From: Granulibacter bethesdensis
GTDB lineage: Bacteria; Pseudomonadota; Alphaproteobacteria; Acetobacterales; Acetobacteraceae
NCBI RefSeq assembly: GCF_001889525.1
Contig: NZ_CP018192.1
Coordinates: 124,001 to 188,000 of the forward strand
Length of the DNA stretch: 64,000 nucleotides
Reading direction: 5' to 3'
Shown here in pieces: positions 55,538-64,000 of this stretch (position 1 is the first letter of the stretch; the number at the start of each line of letters is the position of its first letter). Under the pieces are notes generated by a model that ran no database searches, was not told the origin of the DNA, and saw only the letters and a list, made by a program, of their open reading frames with translations. A program made the position numbers and the translations under genes.

Positions 55538-55937
55538 CACTATGGCCTGGTTTCTGGATGCCCGTATTCCCGTCGATATTCGTACCGCTGTCATGCAGGC
55601 ACCGGTCGCGGACGGCATAGCCGTGCTGATGGAAGCAGGGATCGCGGCAGACCATCGTTCCGCTGACACCCGGATCTTTCAACCGGCAGCGCCGCGGGAC
55701 AGGCGACATGGCACTGATTGCGCCTGCTGCACGCTGCGCTCACCGCTGGCAGAGGCGTTATCCGTTCTGTTTCTCGATCGTGTGCGTGGTCAGGCGGCTT
55801 TTAACAGCGTCGTCGTGATCGTGAGTAGTGCGGAAGCGGCAGAACAGGCGATAGAGACACTCAGGAACGATCCGTTATTGGCTGCCCGGTTTCGCCCTGC
55901 GCCTCCGGAGGAGAAGCAGGACGGGATCGAGGCCTAG
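55533..55937 (+). CDS. Truncated CobW-like CxCC protein
   Basis: A 134-residue protein. Residues 58-120 resemble the middle of CobW/COG0523 GTPases: a metal-binding D-C-A-C-C (Cys63, Cys65, Cys66, the CxCC pattern), RSPLAEAL, then FNSVVVIVSS (where CobW has the ETTG strand) and ETLRNDPLLAARF. The P-loop and the GTP-specificity motif are absent, so it cannot be a normal GTPase. The ATG at 55533 lies inside the operator; an ATG at 55542 (Met4) is the alternative. The gene is divergent from the SahR-like regulator. Its stop shares a CTAG with the stop of the convergent ABC gene. Confidence 0.6.
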   Translation: MSTMAWFLDARIPVDIRTAVMQAPVADGIAVLMEAGIAADHRSADTRIFQPAAPRDRRHGTDCACCTLRSPLAEALSVLFLDRVRGQAAFNSVVVIVSSAEAAEQAIETLRNDPLLAARFRPAPPEEKQDGIEA

Positions 55938-57262
55938 ACTGTTTCCGGCTCGTTTTCCTCGATGATGAGGCTGAACTGGTCTTCCTCCTCGTCATATTCG
56001 AACAGCTCTGCGTAACGGCCCCATGCAATCGCGGTGCGAAGGGTGGAACGGGCGTAATCTTCGCTCATATGGTCTTCCAGCTCATCGCGGAAGCGCACGG
56101 CGGCGGCGCGATGGTTGGGGCGGCTGGCCAGAACCTGACAGATCGTCGCCACCAGCGGCACATGGGAGCGTAGAGCGTTCGCGAAAATTTCTTTTCTGGT
56201 GTCGGTTTCGGCTTCGACATAGGCCCGCCCGGCATCCAGCAGCCGGATATCGCCTTCTTCCAGCTCGGCCAGACGCAGCATTTGCAGGGTTTCGCCCAGC
56301 GGTAACAATTCGTCCACGTCCAGTTGCAGCGCGGCGGCGAGCGGCGGAAGATCGGCGCGACCGTTATAAGGCTGTGCCTCCAGCGTTTCCAGCAGACCGG
56401 CCATGAGGTTGGTGGAAACGGGATGCAGGGCCTGACCAATGCCCTGGGGTGTGACTGCGGCATGCTTGGTCGGCAAAGGGCGGCGGGTCATGATCGCATA
56501 GATATCGTCCACCATCTGGCGGAAAGCGATATCGTGCCGATCACGCGGATGAGGGAACGGCACGCGCAGTTCCTGCGCCACCCGGCCGGGATTGGAGGAA
56601 AAGACGAGGATACGGTCGCACATCAGCACCGCTTCCTCGATATTGTGCGTGACCATCAGCACCGATTTCAGCGGCAGCTTGCCATCGCTCCACAGATCGA
56701 TCAGATCGGTGCGCAGGGTTTCGGCGGTCAACACGTCCAGCGCACTGAACGGCTCGTCCATCAGCAGCAGATCAGGATGGACCACCAGCGCGCGGGCCAA
56801 CCCTACACGCTGCCGCATGCCGCCGGACAGTTCCTTGGGATAGGCGCTTTCATAGCCGCCGAGACCGATCAGATCGATGGCGATTTCAGCGCGGCGTTCC
56901 CGCTCGGCCCGGTTGACGCCTTGTGCTTCCAGACCGAGTTCTACATTTTCCTGCACGGTCAGCCAGGGAAACAGTGCGAAGCTCTGGAACACCATGGCGA
57001 CCCCGCGGGCGGGGCCGTTGAGCGGGCGTCCTTTCCATGTCACCTGACCGGATGTGGGGGGCAGCAGGCCGGAGACGATCCGCAGCAGCGTCGATTTGCC
57101 GGAGCCGGAGCGGCCCAGCAATCCGACGATCTCGCCTTCCCGCAGGGTCAGGTCGACATCGTCCAACACTACGAAATCGGCGTTGCTGTCCTTGTGATAG
57201 GCCTGCCGGACGTTCTTGACTTCCAGAAGGGCTGGGGCGGCGAGGGCTGTGTCCATGGCCAT
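55934..57262 (-). CDS. ABC transporter ATPase with AAA-associated C-terminal domain (NitT/TauT type)
   Basis: A 442-residue ATPase. Walker A GRSGSGKST, signature LSGGMRQRVGLARAL and Walker B LLLMDEPFSALD place it with nitrate/sulfonate/bicarbonate importers. A C-terminal region from about residue 290 (the AAA-associated domain, ending in the acidic EEDQFSLIIEENEPETV) is extra to the normal ATPase. I use ATG 57262; a longer reading to 57325 would run into the permease gene. It follows the permease by 17 bases. Substrate unknown; no binding protein is nearby. Confidence 0.88.
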   Translation of the reverse strand: MAMDTALAAPALLEVKNVRQAYHKDSNADFVVLDDVDLTLREGEIVGLLGRSGSGKSTLLRIVSGLLPPTSGQVTWKGRPLNGPARGVAMVFQSFALFPWLTVQENVELGLEAQGVNRAERERRAEIAIDLIGLGGYESAYPKELSGGMRQRVGLARALVVHPDLLLMDEPFSALDVLTAETLRTDLIDLWSDGKLPLKSVLMVTHNIEEAVLMCDRILVFSSNPGRVAQELRVPFPHPRDRHDIAFRQMVDDIYAIMTRRPLPTKHAAVTPQGIGQALHPVSTNLMAGLLETLEAQPYNGRADLPPLAAALQLDVDELLPLGETLQMLRLAELEEGDIRLLDAGRAYVEAETDTRKEIFANALRSHVPLVATICQVLASRPNHRAAAVRFRDELEDHMSEDYARSTLRTAIAWGRYAELFEYDEEEDQFSLIIEENEPETV

Positions 57263-57279
57263 GAGATCCGTTCCTTCGA

Positions 57280-59004
57280 TCAGTAGGTCAGGCGACGTGT
57301 GGCGAAGTTGAAAAGCGGCTTCCACAGGGCACGGTTGAAGCCGACCACGAAGGCCGACATTACGGCCACGCCCAGTATGGTGCGCGGCCAGTTTCCGTCG
57401 GCCGAGGCATCGGCGATGAAGCGGCCCAGCCCGTGAGCTTGCAGCGTATTCGGTCCCCAGGTTACGACTTCAGAGACGATGGCCGCGTTCCACGCACCGC
57501 CGGAGGCGGTGATCGCACCGGTGACGTAATAGGGGAAAATGCCGGGCAGGATCACCCGCCGCCACCACAGAAAGCCACGGATATGAAATCCGCGCGCGGC
57601 TTCCTGCATGTCGCCGGGGAAAGCAGCGGCCCCCGCGATCACGTTGAACATGATGTACCATTGTGCACCGAGAATCATCAGCGGCGTCAGCCAGATATCC
57701 GGGTTCAACGAGAAACGGGCGATCACCAGCACGAAAAGCGGAAAGAACAGATTGGCCGGGAAGGCTGCCAGAAACTGCACAAGCGGCTGTACGAAACGCG
57801 CCACGTGGGGGCGCAGGCCGATGGCCACCCCGATGGGTACCCAGATCAACGTGGCAACGATCATCAGCACGATGACGCGCAGCATGGTGATGCACCCCAT
57901 CAGCACGGCTTGCAGCACATCCGAAGGCGCGATGCGTCCCGACAGGAAAGTGTAGATATGCCAGGCGCACCAGACCAGCATGGCGAAGACGATCAGACCC
58001 CACAGCATATCGACAATACGGGAAGGCTGGTTTGAGGCCCGGATCAGGCGCGGCAGACGGAAGCCGATTCGCAGATTTGTGAAAGCGTTGAAACCGCTCG
58101 CGAGCATCTCGCTTCCGGCACGCAGCCAGGCGGTGCGGCGCAGCAGCCGCAGCAGCCAAGGTTCCTCCGAGGTTGAGCCCTGCGTTGTTTCGAAGCGGAA
58201 TTTTTCCGACCACGCCACCAGCGGACGGAACAGAAGCTGATCGTACAGCAGGATCACCACTGCCATGGCGAGAATAGCATAGCCGATCGCGGCCATATCC
58301 TGCTGACGAAGGGCCAATGCGACGTAGGAGCCGATTCCCGGCAGCATCCAGGTATTGTCGCCGACCGAAACGGCTTCCGACGCCACCACGAAGAACCAGC
58401 CGCCGGACATGGACATCATGGCGTTCCAGACCAGCCCTGGCATGGCGAATGGCACTTCCAGCTTCCAGAAACGCTGCCATGGAGACAGGCGGAACGCCCG
58501 AGTCGCTTCCACCAGATCACCCGGCAGGGTGGTCAGGGACTGATAGAAGCTGAACGCCATATTCCAGGCCTGGCTGGTGAAGATCGCGAAGATGGAGGCA
58601 AGCTCCGCCCCCAGCACCTGTCCCGGAAACAGGTTCATGAAGAACACGACGGTAAAGGTCAGAAACCCCAGAATTGGCACCGATTGCAGGATGTCGAGCA
58701 TCGGGATCAGCAGCATGGCCGCCCGGCGGCTTTTTGCGGCCCAGGTCGCGTAGGTGAAAGTGAAAAACAACGCGGCAGCAAGGGCCAGCAGCATGCGCAA
58801 GGTGGTTCGGAACGCATAGGCGGGCAGGTTCCACGGATCGAGCGAAACTGCATGCGCATAGCGATCATCCAACGGCACCAACGTGCCACGCGTCACATGG
58901 ACCACGGCCACCAGGACGGCAAACACCACCGCAATCGAAACCAGATCGAACAGGTTCGGAAGACGGCGTCGCGATGCCAGGGCGGGAAAAACAGTTTCGG
59001 ACAT
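57280..59004 (-). CDS. ABC transporter permease with two fused permease domains
   Basis: A 574-residue inner-membrane protein with two copies of the binding-protein-dependent permease domain: about residues 70-270 and 360-560. Each copy carries an EAA loop (VEATRAFRLSPWQRFWKLEVP and MQEAARGFHIRGFLWWRRVILP). The ATPase gene follows by 17 bases. Such double permeases are found with AAA-associated ATPases, without a partner binding protein. The substrate is not known. The 145 bases upstream of the start have no gene. Confidence 0.87.
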   Translation of the reverse strand: MSETVFPALASRRRLPNLFDLVSIAVVFAVLVAVVHVTRGTLVPLDDRYAHAVSLDPWNLPAYAFRTTLRMLLALAAALFFTFTYATWAAKSRRAAMLLIPMLDILQSVPILGFLTFTVVFFMNLFPGQVLGAELASIFAIFTSQAWNMAFSFYQSLTTLPGDLVEATRAFRLSPWQRFWKLEVPFAMPGLVWNAMMSMSGGWFFVVASEAVSVGDNTWMLPGIGSYVALALRQQDMAAIGYAILAMAVVILLYDQLLFRPLVAWSEKFRFETTQGSTSEEPWLLRLLRRTAWLRAGSEMLASGFNAFTNLRIGFRLPRLIRASNQPSRIVDMLWGLIVFAMLVWCAWHIYTFLSGRIAPSDVLQAVLMGCITMLRVIVLMIVATLIWVPIGVAIGLRPHVARFVQPLVQFLAAFPANLFFPLFVLVIARFSLNPDIWLTPLMILGAQWYIMFNVIAGAAAFPGDMQEAARGFHIRGFLWWRRVILPGIFPYYVTGAITASGGAWNAAIVSEVVTWGPNTLQAHGLGRFIADASADGNWPRTILGVAVMSAFVVGFNRALWKPLFNFATRRLTY

Positions 59005-59149
59005 CGTATCGTCCTCGCGCGAAAGCGGCCTGAAAGCGGCAGGATGCAGAGGGATATCCTGCTTCCTGCCTCCTAGAGCATGATGTCGGAGCCGTCACCC
59101 CGCTGTTTGGTTGCGTTTTAGTGACGGCAGAGAAACAAACGGACCGGAA

Positions 59150-59587
59150 TCAGCCGGTGCTGCCGAAGCCACCCGTGCCGCGTTCCGTGTCATCCAGTGA
59201 ATCAACTGTCTGAAATGTGCCGCGGATAACGGGGGCCAGCACCCCTTGGGCGATTCGCATACCGCGTTCGACGATAAACGGTTCCTTACCCGTGTTGAGC
59301 ACGATGATGCCTACTTCGCCGCGATAATCCTCGTCGATCGTGCCGGGGGTATTGGGCAGTGTGATCCCATGTTTCAGGGCCAGACCGGACCGGGGGCGGA
59401 TTTGTAATTCATGTCCCGGCGGCAGCGCCATCCGCAGTCCGGTCGGGATCAGCGCCCGACCACCGGGCGGGAGGGTGACCGGTTCCATGACGGCGGCCAG
59501 TAAATCCATCCCGGCCGCACCGGGAGTGGCATAGGCGGGAAGGGACAGCCCTTCCGCATGCGGAAGGACCTGAATCAGGATATTCAT
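59150..59587 (-). CDS. dut: Deoxyuridine 5'-triphosphate nucleotidohydrolase
   Basis: A 145-residue trimeric enzyme that removes dUTP and supplies dUMP. Motifs 1 to 5 are present: [41 protein letters not shown] and [10 protein letters not shown] (the last is the lid). ATG 59587 gives the normal length. It is downstream of coaBC, with 14 bases between, a common order in proteobacteria. Confidence 0.95.
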   Translation of the reverse strand: MNILIQVLPHAEGLSLPAYATPGAAGMDLLAAVMEPVTLPPGGRALIPTGLRMALPPGHELQIRPRSGLALKHGITLPNTPGTIDEDYRGEVGIIVLNTGKEPFIVERGMRIAQGVLAPVIRGTFQTVDSLDDTERGTGGFGSTG

Positions 59588-59601
59588 GACGGTCTCGATC
59601 C

Positions 59602-60852
59602 TCAGGATGCGTTCATTAAGGCTGCGATGCGGGCGGCAAGATGGTCTGCGACCTCCATTTTGGAGGTGCGGGGCCAATCCTCTTCCCCATCGGCGGTGAT
59701 CAGGCGGATGGCGTTATCGTCTCCGCCCATGATGCCGGTGTCCGGGGAGACATCATTGGCCAGCAGCCAGTCGCACCCTTTGCGCAAGCGCTTGTCGCGG
59801 GCGTGCTGATGCACTGCTTCCGTTTCAGCGGCAAAGCCGATCACCAGAGCAGGGCGTCTTGGGCCGGGCGCGGACAGCGTCGCCAGAATATCGGGGTTCG
59901 GCAGCAGCGTGAGGTGAGGTGTGCCGCCGGTTTTCTTGAGTTTCTGCTCGGCGGCTTCGACATGCCAGTCGGCGACGGCGGCGACGCAGACTGCGATGTC
60001 GGCTGGCAGGGCAGATTCGCAGGCGGCCATCATCTGCCGTCCGGTTTCCACATGGATCGTGGTAACGCCTTGTGGATCGGGAATGGAGACCGGCCCGCTG
60101 ACCAGCGTGACCCGTGCGCCCCGGCGTGCCAGAGCCGCCGCGATCGCATGACCCTGCCGCCCGGAACTGCGATTGGCCAGATAGCGCACCGGGTCCAGCG
60201 GCTCATGCGTTGGGCCGGACGTCACCAGCGCGTGATGCCCGCGCAGATCCTGCGGTATGATGTCGGCAGAGGAGGGGACAGAGGAGGGGACCAGAAGGGA
60301 GAGGATCGCATCATGGATCGCCTCCGGCTCCGCCATGCGACCGGGCCCGTATTCGTGGCAGGCCATCGGCCCTTCTTCCGGCCCGACCAGCGTGAGGCCG
60401 CGGGCCGTCAATGTGTCAATATTGGCCTGTGTCGCCTGATGTTGCCACATGCGGACATTCATTGCAGGTGCGGCCAGCACGGGTTTGTCGGTGGCCAACA
60501 AGACCGTGGCGGCCAGATCATCAGCCATCCCTGCGGTCATGCGCGCCAGCAGATCGGCGGTGGCAGGTGCGATGACCAGCAGATCGGCGGCACGGGAGAG
60601 CTGGATATGGCCCATCATGCTTTCCTCGGTCAGGGAAAGCAGGTCCATGTGTACGGGCTGCTCGGTCAGTGCCTGAAGGGAGAGCGGTGTGACGAAAGCG
60701 CTGCCCGCTTTGGTCAGAATGGTGGAGACGCTGCATCCTTCGGCGCGCAGCAGGCGGATCAGGGGCAGGGTTTTATAGGCGGCAATGCCACCGCCCACGA
60801 TCAGCAGGACGGTTTTTCCGGCCAGACGCTGAGGCAACGCGGCGTCCGTCAC
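59602..60852 (-). CDS. coaBC: Bifunctional phosphopantothenoylcysteine decarboxylase/synthetase
   Basis: A 416-residue enzyme with two activities for coenzyme A synthesis. The N-terminal flavoprotein half (CoaC) has GGGIAAYK, the active-site His in HIQLSRAAD, and [12 protein letters not shown]. The C-terminal half (CoaB) has [19 protein letters not shown] and a KLKKTGG loop. GTG at 60852 overlaps the ubiE stop (GTGA), which sets the start; longer readings lie in ubiE. Confidence 0.93.
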   Translation of the reverse strand: MTDAALPQRLAGKTVLLIVGGGIAAYKTLPLIRLLRAEGCSVSTILTKAGSAFVTPLSLQALTEQPVHMDLLSLTEESMMGHIQLSRAADLLVIAPATADLLARMTAGMADDLAATVLLATDKPVLAAPAMNVRMWQHQATQANIDTLTARGLTLVGPEEGPMACHEYGPGRMAEPEAIHDAILSLLVPSSVPSSADIIPQDLRGHHALVTSGPTHEPLDPVRYLANRSSGRQGHAIAAALARRGARVTLVSGPVSIPDPQGVTTIHVETGRQMMAACESALPADIAVCVAAVADWHVEAAEQKLKKTGGTPHLTLLPNPDILATLSAPGPRRPALVIGFAAETEAVHQHARDKRLRKGCDWLLANDVSPDTGIMGGDDNAIRLITADGEEDWPRTSKMEVADHLAARIAALMNAS

Positions 60853-61646
60853 AGCCGCCAGCCGCTGTGAATGGCGGCGATTCCGCCAGACAGGTTGCGC
60901 ACGGACACACGGGAGAATCCGGCCTCCCGCATCATATCGGCCAGGGTTTCCTGATCGGGGAACATGCGGATGCTCTCGGCCAGATACTGATAGCTGTCCC
61001 GATCCCCGGCAATGGCTTGACCCAGGCGGGGCAGCACCTGAAAGGACCATGCATCATAGACAGGTTCCAGCGCGGCGACGGTTACATGGCTGAATTCCAG
61101 ACAATGGAACCGACCGCCGGTTTTCAGCACACGGCGGGCTTCTTTCAGTACGGCCAGCTTGTCCGTACAGTTGCGCAGGCCGAACGCCATGGAGACCCGG
61201 TCCACGCTGCGGTCCGGCAGCGGCAGTGTTTCGGCATCGGCCACCAGAAAACGCAGGTTCCCCAGCAATCCGCGGCTGGCGGCGCGGTCTCGCCCTACCC
61301 CCAGCATGGCCGGGTTGATGTCCGACAGAATCGCATCGCCACCACCGGAACGCAGCCAGTTGAAGCTGATATCCCCGGTGCCCCCCGCCAGATCCAGCAA
61401 TGTCTGGCCGGGGCGCGGATCCAGCACGGTGTTGAACACGTGCTTCCACAGGCGATGGATGCCGAGGGACATCACATCATTCATCAGATCGTATTTGGGG
61501 GCGACGCTGGCGAAGACCTCGCGCACCAGCGTTTTTTTCTGACCACGCGGGACGGCGCGAAAGCCGAAATCGGTTTCGCCAGGTGCCTGATCATTCCCAG
61601 CTGCCTGATTATTCATCGGGGGGACGGTGCCGTGTGACTCTGTCAT
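60849..61646 (-). CDS. ubiE: Demethylmenaquinone/ubiquinone methyltransferase UbiE
   Basis: A 265-residue C-methyltransferase of ubiquinone synthesis. The family blocks are VFASVAPKYDLMNDVMSLGIHRLWK (two stretches), LDLAGGTGDISF (SAM site) and FGLRNCTDKLAVLKEARRVLKTGG. The C-terminal GGIAAIHSGWR is the normal end. ATG 61646 gives a normal N-terminus. In many relatives ubiB lies between ubiE and coaBC; here coaBC follows directly. It is divergent from mutM by 70 bases. Confidence 0.94.
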   Translation of the reverse strand: MTESHGTVPPMNNQAAGNDQAPGETDFGFRAVPRGQKKTLVREVFASVAPKYDLMNDVMSLGIHRLWKHVFNTVLDPRPGQTLLDLAGGTGDISFNWLRSGGGDAILSDINPAMLGVGRDRAASRGLLGNLRFLVADAETLPLPDRSVDRVSMAFGLRNCTDKLAVLKEARRVLKTGGRFHCLEFSHVTVAALEPVYDAWSFQVLPRLGQAIAGDRDSYQYLAESIRMFPDQETLADMMREAGFSRVSVRNLSGGIAAIHSGWRL

Positions 61647-61716
61647 GCAGGCTGTATAGGAGGTCACGCGGCGAAGTAAAACGATTGCGTGACGCTTGAA
61701 ACAAGGAATGCGCTTC

Positions 61717-62598
61717 ATGCCGGAACTGCCGGAAGTTGAAACGGTGATGCGTGGCCTGCGTGCGCGTCTGGAGGGGCGTCGTATCGTGCGGGCGGAGGTC
61801 AGGCGGCCTGATTTGCGCTTTCCTCTGCCGCCCGGTCTGGCGGCCCGGTTGACGGGCGCGTATGTGCGGGATTTCCGTCGGCGTGGAAAATACATCCTGA
61901 TGCGTCTGGAGGGCGGTGACAGCCTGTTGATTCACCTGGGCATGTCCGGTCGTTTCGTGCTGCGTGCACCCGCCGACACGACCTTGCCGGAGGGGTATAA
62001 ACCGGAGCGGCATGAACACGTCTCCATGATGGCTGAGGGTGGCTGGATCGCCGCGCTGGTCGACCCGAGGCGGTTCGGCATGATGGATCTGGTGCCGACT
62101 GAGGCGGAGGATGCGCATCGCCTGCTTTCCCCCATGGGGCCGGAGCCGCTGGAAAGTGCGTTTTCTCTCTCCAGTCTGGAAAAGGCATTTGCCGGTCGTC
62201 GTACAGCGGTGAAGCTGGCTCTGCTGGATCAACGGATCGTGGCCGGGCTGGGCAATATCTATGTTTCGGAGGCTTTGTTCCGGGCCGGGATCAATCCGCT
62301 GCGGGCCGCGGGAGAGCTCTCCCGGGCTGAACTCCGGCGGTTGATTCCCGCGATTCGCGAGACGTTGACGGAAGCGATTGCCGCAGGTGGCTCCTCCCTG
62401 CGTGACTATGTGCAGCCGGATGGTGAACTGGGCTATTTCCAGCACGCATGGAAAGTCTATGGCCGTGCGGGCCAGCCTTGCGAACATTGTCCCGGCCTGT
62501 CCGCCGGCTGCCACGGGATCGTTCAGATCGTGCAGGGCGGTCGAAGCACGTATTTCTGTCCCTGTACCCAGCCACAGGTGGGGAAACAGGCGGGATGA
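61717..62598 (+). CDS. mutM: Formamidopyrimidine-DNA glycosylase
   Basis: A 293-residue repair enzyme that excises oxidised purines. The N-terminus MPELPEVET gives the catalytic Pro2 and Glu3 after Met removal, which sets the start at 61717 rather than the in-frame ATGs just upstream. Lys in [14 protein letters not shown] and the helix [18 protein letters not shown] are conserved. The C-terminal zinc finger is odd: CEHC is followed by a longer loop with an extra Cys (GCHG), and the second pair reads C-P-C instead of C-x2-C. Confidence 0.93.
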   Translation: MPELPEVETVMRGLRARLEGRRIVRAEVRRPDLRFPLPPGLAARLTGAYVRDFRRRGKYILMRLEGGDSLLIHLGMSGRFVLRAPADTTLPEGYKPERHEHVSMMAEGGWIAALVDPRRFGMMDLVPTEAEDAHRLLSPMGPEPLESAFSLSSLEKAFAGRRTAVKLALLDQRIVAGLGNIYVSEALFRAGINPLRAAGELSRAELRRLIPAIRETLTEAIAAGGSSLRDYVQPDGELGYFQHAWKVYGRAGQPCEHCPGLSAGCHGIVQIVQGGRSTYFCPCTQPQVGKQAG

Positions 62599-62644
62599 AG
62601 GGGGCAGGGTTGCCGGCGCCGAATGGCGGGGTGTGCAAGTTTCC

Positions 62645-62673
62645 TTGACTCTCTGCGGGCTGCTGCGTAGATA
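62645..62673 (+). promoter_or_regulatory. Sigma-70-like promoter of rpsT
   Basis: TTGACT at 62645-62650 and TAGATA at 62668-62673 are separated by 17 bases, an ideal spacing. It lies 68 bases upstream of the rpsT start. The transcript would start near 62680. Confidence 0.65.
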
Positions 62674-62740
62674 TCCGCCCCTCACAGGCGGGCCACTCCG
62701 CCGGACCCGTCCTTAGCATTACCGAATGGTTTGAAGATCG

Positions 62741-63010
62741 ATGGCTAATACCGCTTCAGCGCGCAAGCGCATCCGGCAGATCAAGGTTCGCACGGAGCGT
62801 AACGCTGCGCGCAAGTCCCGCATGCGTACCTTCGTCAAGAAGGTTGAAACCGCGATCGCGTCCGGCAATCACACTGCCGCAAACGAAGCCCTGCGTGAGG
62901 CTCAGCCGGAAATGCAGCGCGCCGCCGGCAAGGGCGTGATCCATCGCAACACGGTGGCCCGTCGTTTGTCCCGCCTGACGGCACGGATCAAGGCTCTGGC
63001 CACCGCCTGA
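62741..63010 (+). CDS. rpsT: 30S ribosomal protein S20
   Basis: An 89-residue basic protein beginning [13 protein letters not shown], with [17 protein letters not shown] and the S20 end [22 protein letters not shown]. It binds 16S rRNA early in 30S assembly. Length and sequence are normal. It is a single gene with its own promoter and terminators, and dnaA lies 399 bases downstream. Confidence 0.97.
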
Positions 63011-63029
63011 GCCTGACCGGATTACAGAG

Positions 63030-63048
63030 CCGATATTTTTAATATCGG
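63030..63048 (+). terminator. Hairpin after rpsT
   Basis: CCGATATT pairs perfectly with AATATCGG across TTT. It lies 20 bases after the rpsT stop. The following T-run is short and broken, so it may be a weak terminator, aided by the second hairpin downstream. Confidence 0.5.
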
Positions 63049-63119
63049 TCCCGTAATTTTGTTATCAGACATCTGACTTTAGTCAGTGTCTTGATTTTCG
63101 GCACTATCAATCTGCACGA

Positions 63120-63158
63120 ATACTGCTGTCCATTCGACGGGTAGCAGTATTTTTGTTG
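63120..63158 (+). terminator. Rho-independent terminator between rpsT and dnaA
   Basis: ATACTGCT at 63120-63127 pairs with AGCAGTAT at 63143-63150, followed at once by TTTTGTTG. It is the best terminator in the gap and separates rpsT from dnaA. Confidence 0.65.
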
Positions 63159-63409
63159 TCTAGGGCTACTGTCCTTTCTCCAGGACTTTGGTTCTCAGTG
63201 CCGTGATCGTTCAAATCTTTCTGACTATAGGGTATGACTTTTGGATTGCTTCCGGATCATCTCCGATGCAACCTAAGATATCGACTTCCTGCCTATGGTG
63301 AGGAAGGTCTGACAGGACGTGCATGGTTCCTGTTCAGGCAGACGAAGCAACATGTCGTTTGAATATCGGTCCTCTCTTCAGGGCCGTTTGATCCGGGTAG
63401 GTGCGGGCA

Positions 63410-64000
63410 GTGTCAGAACACGGCAGCAGCGCGGAACAGGATATCTCCGTTCACGCTGCAAAAAAACGCGATGACTTTGCCGATGTTACGCCAGCAACCG
63501 AGCGTCCGGTTTCGGCTGGCTTGCTGGCCGAGCAATGGAATCGCGTACGTCAGAGGCTGCGGGCTGAGGTCGGGGAAGTTGAATACCGGACCTGGCTGCG
63601 ACAAATGACGCTGGCCGGGTTGGAGGCAGACGAGGTTGCCATTCACCTGCCGACCCGTTTTCTGCGTGACTGGGTGCGTTCTCATTACTCCGATCGCCTG
63701 AATATGCTGTGGCAGGCGGAAAATCCTGCGGTCAGGCGGGTGGATATCCGCCTCGGCTCCGTGACGGAGAGTGGCCACGGTCTGACCGAAAGCCTGTATG
63801 AAAGCGGTATCGTCCAGAAAGCATCTGCTCCGGCAGAGCGTGTATCGCCGGTCGCGGATCAGGTGGGTCTTCCGGAAGCAGACACTCTGGCCCCTTCTTC
63901 TCTGGCTGGCCCTGCGTTGGATGAGGCCGGACGCGCCGGCGATATGCATGCGCTGGATCGGCGCTTCAGCTTCGAGACCTTCGTGGTTGGTAAACCCAAT
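63410..64000 (+). CDS. dnaA: Chromosomal replication initiator DnaA, N-terminal part (cut by window edge)
   Basis: The first 197 codons are present. The domain I part reads LLAEQWNRVRQRLRAEVGEVEYRTWL, then LPTRFLRDWVRSHY. A variable linker (about residues 110-185) leads to the beginning of the AAA+ domain, RFSFETFVVGKPN. I choose GTG 63410, preceded by GGTAGG at a good distance; an in-frame GTG at 63401 sits directly after a stop codon (TAG 63398-63400), so only these two are possible. DnaA melts the origin to start replication. Confidence 0.95.
   Translation, partial: MSEHGSSAEQDISVHAAKKRDDFADVTPATERPVSAGLLAEQWNRVRQRLRAEVGEVEYRTWLRQMTLAGLEADEVAIHLPTRFLRDWVRSHYSDRLNMLWQAENPAVRRVDIRLGSVTESGHGLTESLYESGIVQKASAPAERVSPVADQVGLPEADTLAPSSLAGPALDEAGRAGDMHALDRRFSFETFVVGKPN

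Larger units (their letters stand above)
63011..63409 (+). promoter_or_regulatory. Upstream region of dnaA
   Basis: This 399-base gap contains two hairpins near its left end (listed separately) and then the dnaA promoter region. I saw no consensus DnaA boxes here and no small gene. A third inverted repeat (AGACA..CTGAC-TTTA-GTCAG.GTCT at about 63067-63091) is imperfect. Promoter elements for dnaA cannot be placed with confidence. Confidence 0.45.

Noticed and set aside
63049-63409. Replication origin next to dnaA
   Set aside because: No sequence close to TTATCCACA was found in the gap, and the AT content is only moderate.

Overview
The window is about 64 kb of a GC-rich (roughly 60%) alphaproteobacterial chromosome. 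Gene order and protein style point to the Acetobacteraceae, and a Granulibacter-like bacterium is my best guess. The reasons are the PQQ-linked alcohol dehydrogenase, the cyanide-insensitive bd-type oxidase, and conserved alphaproteobacterial gene runs such as tlpA/argH-lptM-lysA-DUF4175-ftsEX and mutM/ubiE-coaBC-dut beside rpsT-dnaA. This is inference from sequence alone; no database search was run.

Layout. 1-0.6 kb: the start of bacterioferritin (cut by the window edge) and its ferredoxin Bfd, with a Fur-like inverted repeat upstream. 0.76-3.35 kb: glutathione synthetase, a HAD phosphatase, and a lipoprotein of the glycerophosphodiesterase fold that has lost most catalytic residues. 3.37-8.57 kb (minus strand): miaB-phoH-ybeY-corC, a ribosome/RNA maintenance operon, and an acyltransferase. 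8.8-14.9 kb: tamA-tamB, the outer-membrane translocation module. 15.0-20.7 kb: a lanthanide-type PQQ alcohol dehydrogenase translationally coupled to two oligopeptide-type ABC permeases and a solute-binding protein (no ATPase), then creA. 20.7-30.5 kb: tlpA divergent from argH-lptM-lysA-DUF4175-ftsE-ftsX-DUF218-plsC. At 30.49-30.60 kb there is an origin-like cluster (DnaA boxes, IHF match, AT-rich stretch). 30.7-34.5 kb: DUF2125 protein and a CydAB/CioAB quinol oxidase with a tiny DUF2474 subunit. 34.5-37.6 kb (minus): an aromatic amino-acid operon (chorismate mutase with degenerate P-protein tail, aminotransferase, TyrA), divergent from metX-metW.

39.9-42.6 kb is unlike the rest: strongly AT-rich, with two paralogous small proteins of no family I recognise, a three-repeat beta-trefoil (fascin-like) protein, a small orphan ORF, and what looks like a remnant of an IS5-type transposase. 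This is the clear accessory island and the most likely place for an undescribed system.

42.6-45.8 kb (minus): HtrA-type protease, response regulator and sensor kinase in one operon. 46-50.8 kb: HrpB helicase divergent from DsbD; NfuA. 51-55.5 kb: MetH preceded by an ArsR-methyltransferase fusion regulator of SahR type, with a perfect 22-bp palindrome just upstream that also overlaps the start of a divergent, truncated CobW-like CxCC protein. 55.9-59.0 kb: an ABC transporter (ATPase with C-terminal AAA-associated domain plus a double permease) with no binding protein. 59.1-64 kb: dut, coaBC, ubiE (minus), mutM, rpsT and the first 197 codons of dnaA.

The genes are tightly packed; many neighbours share ATGA/GTGA stop-start overlaps. 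I saw no tRNA, rRNA or CRISPR array.
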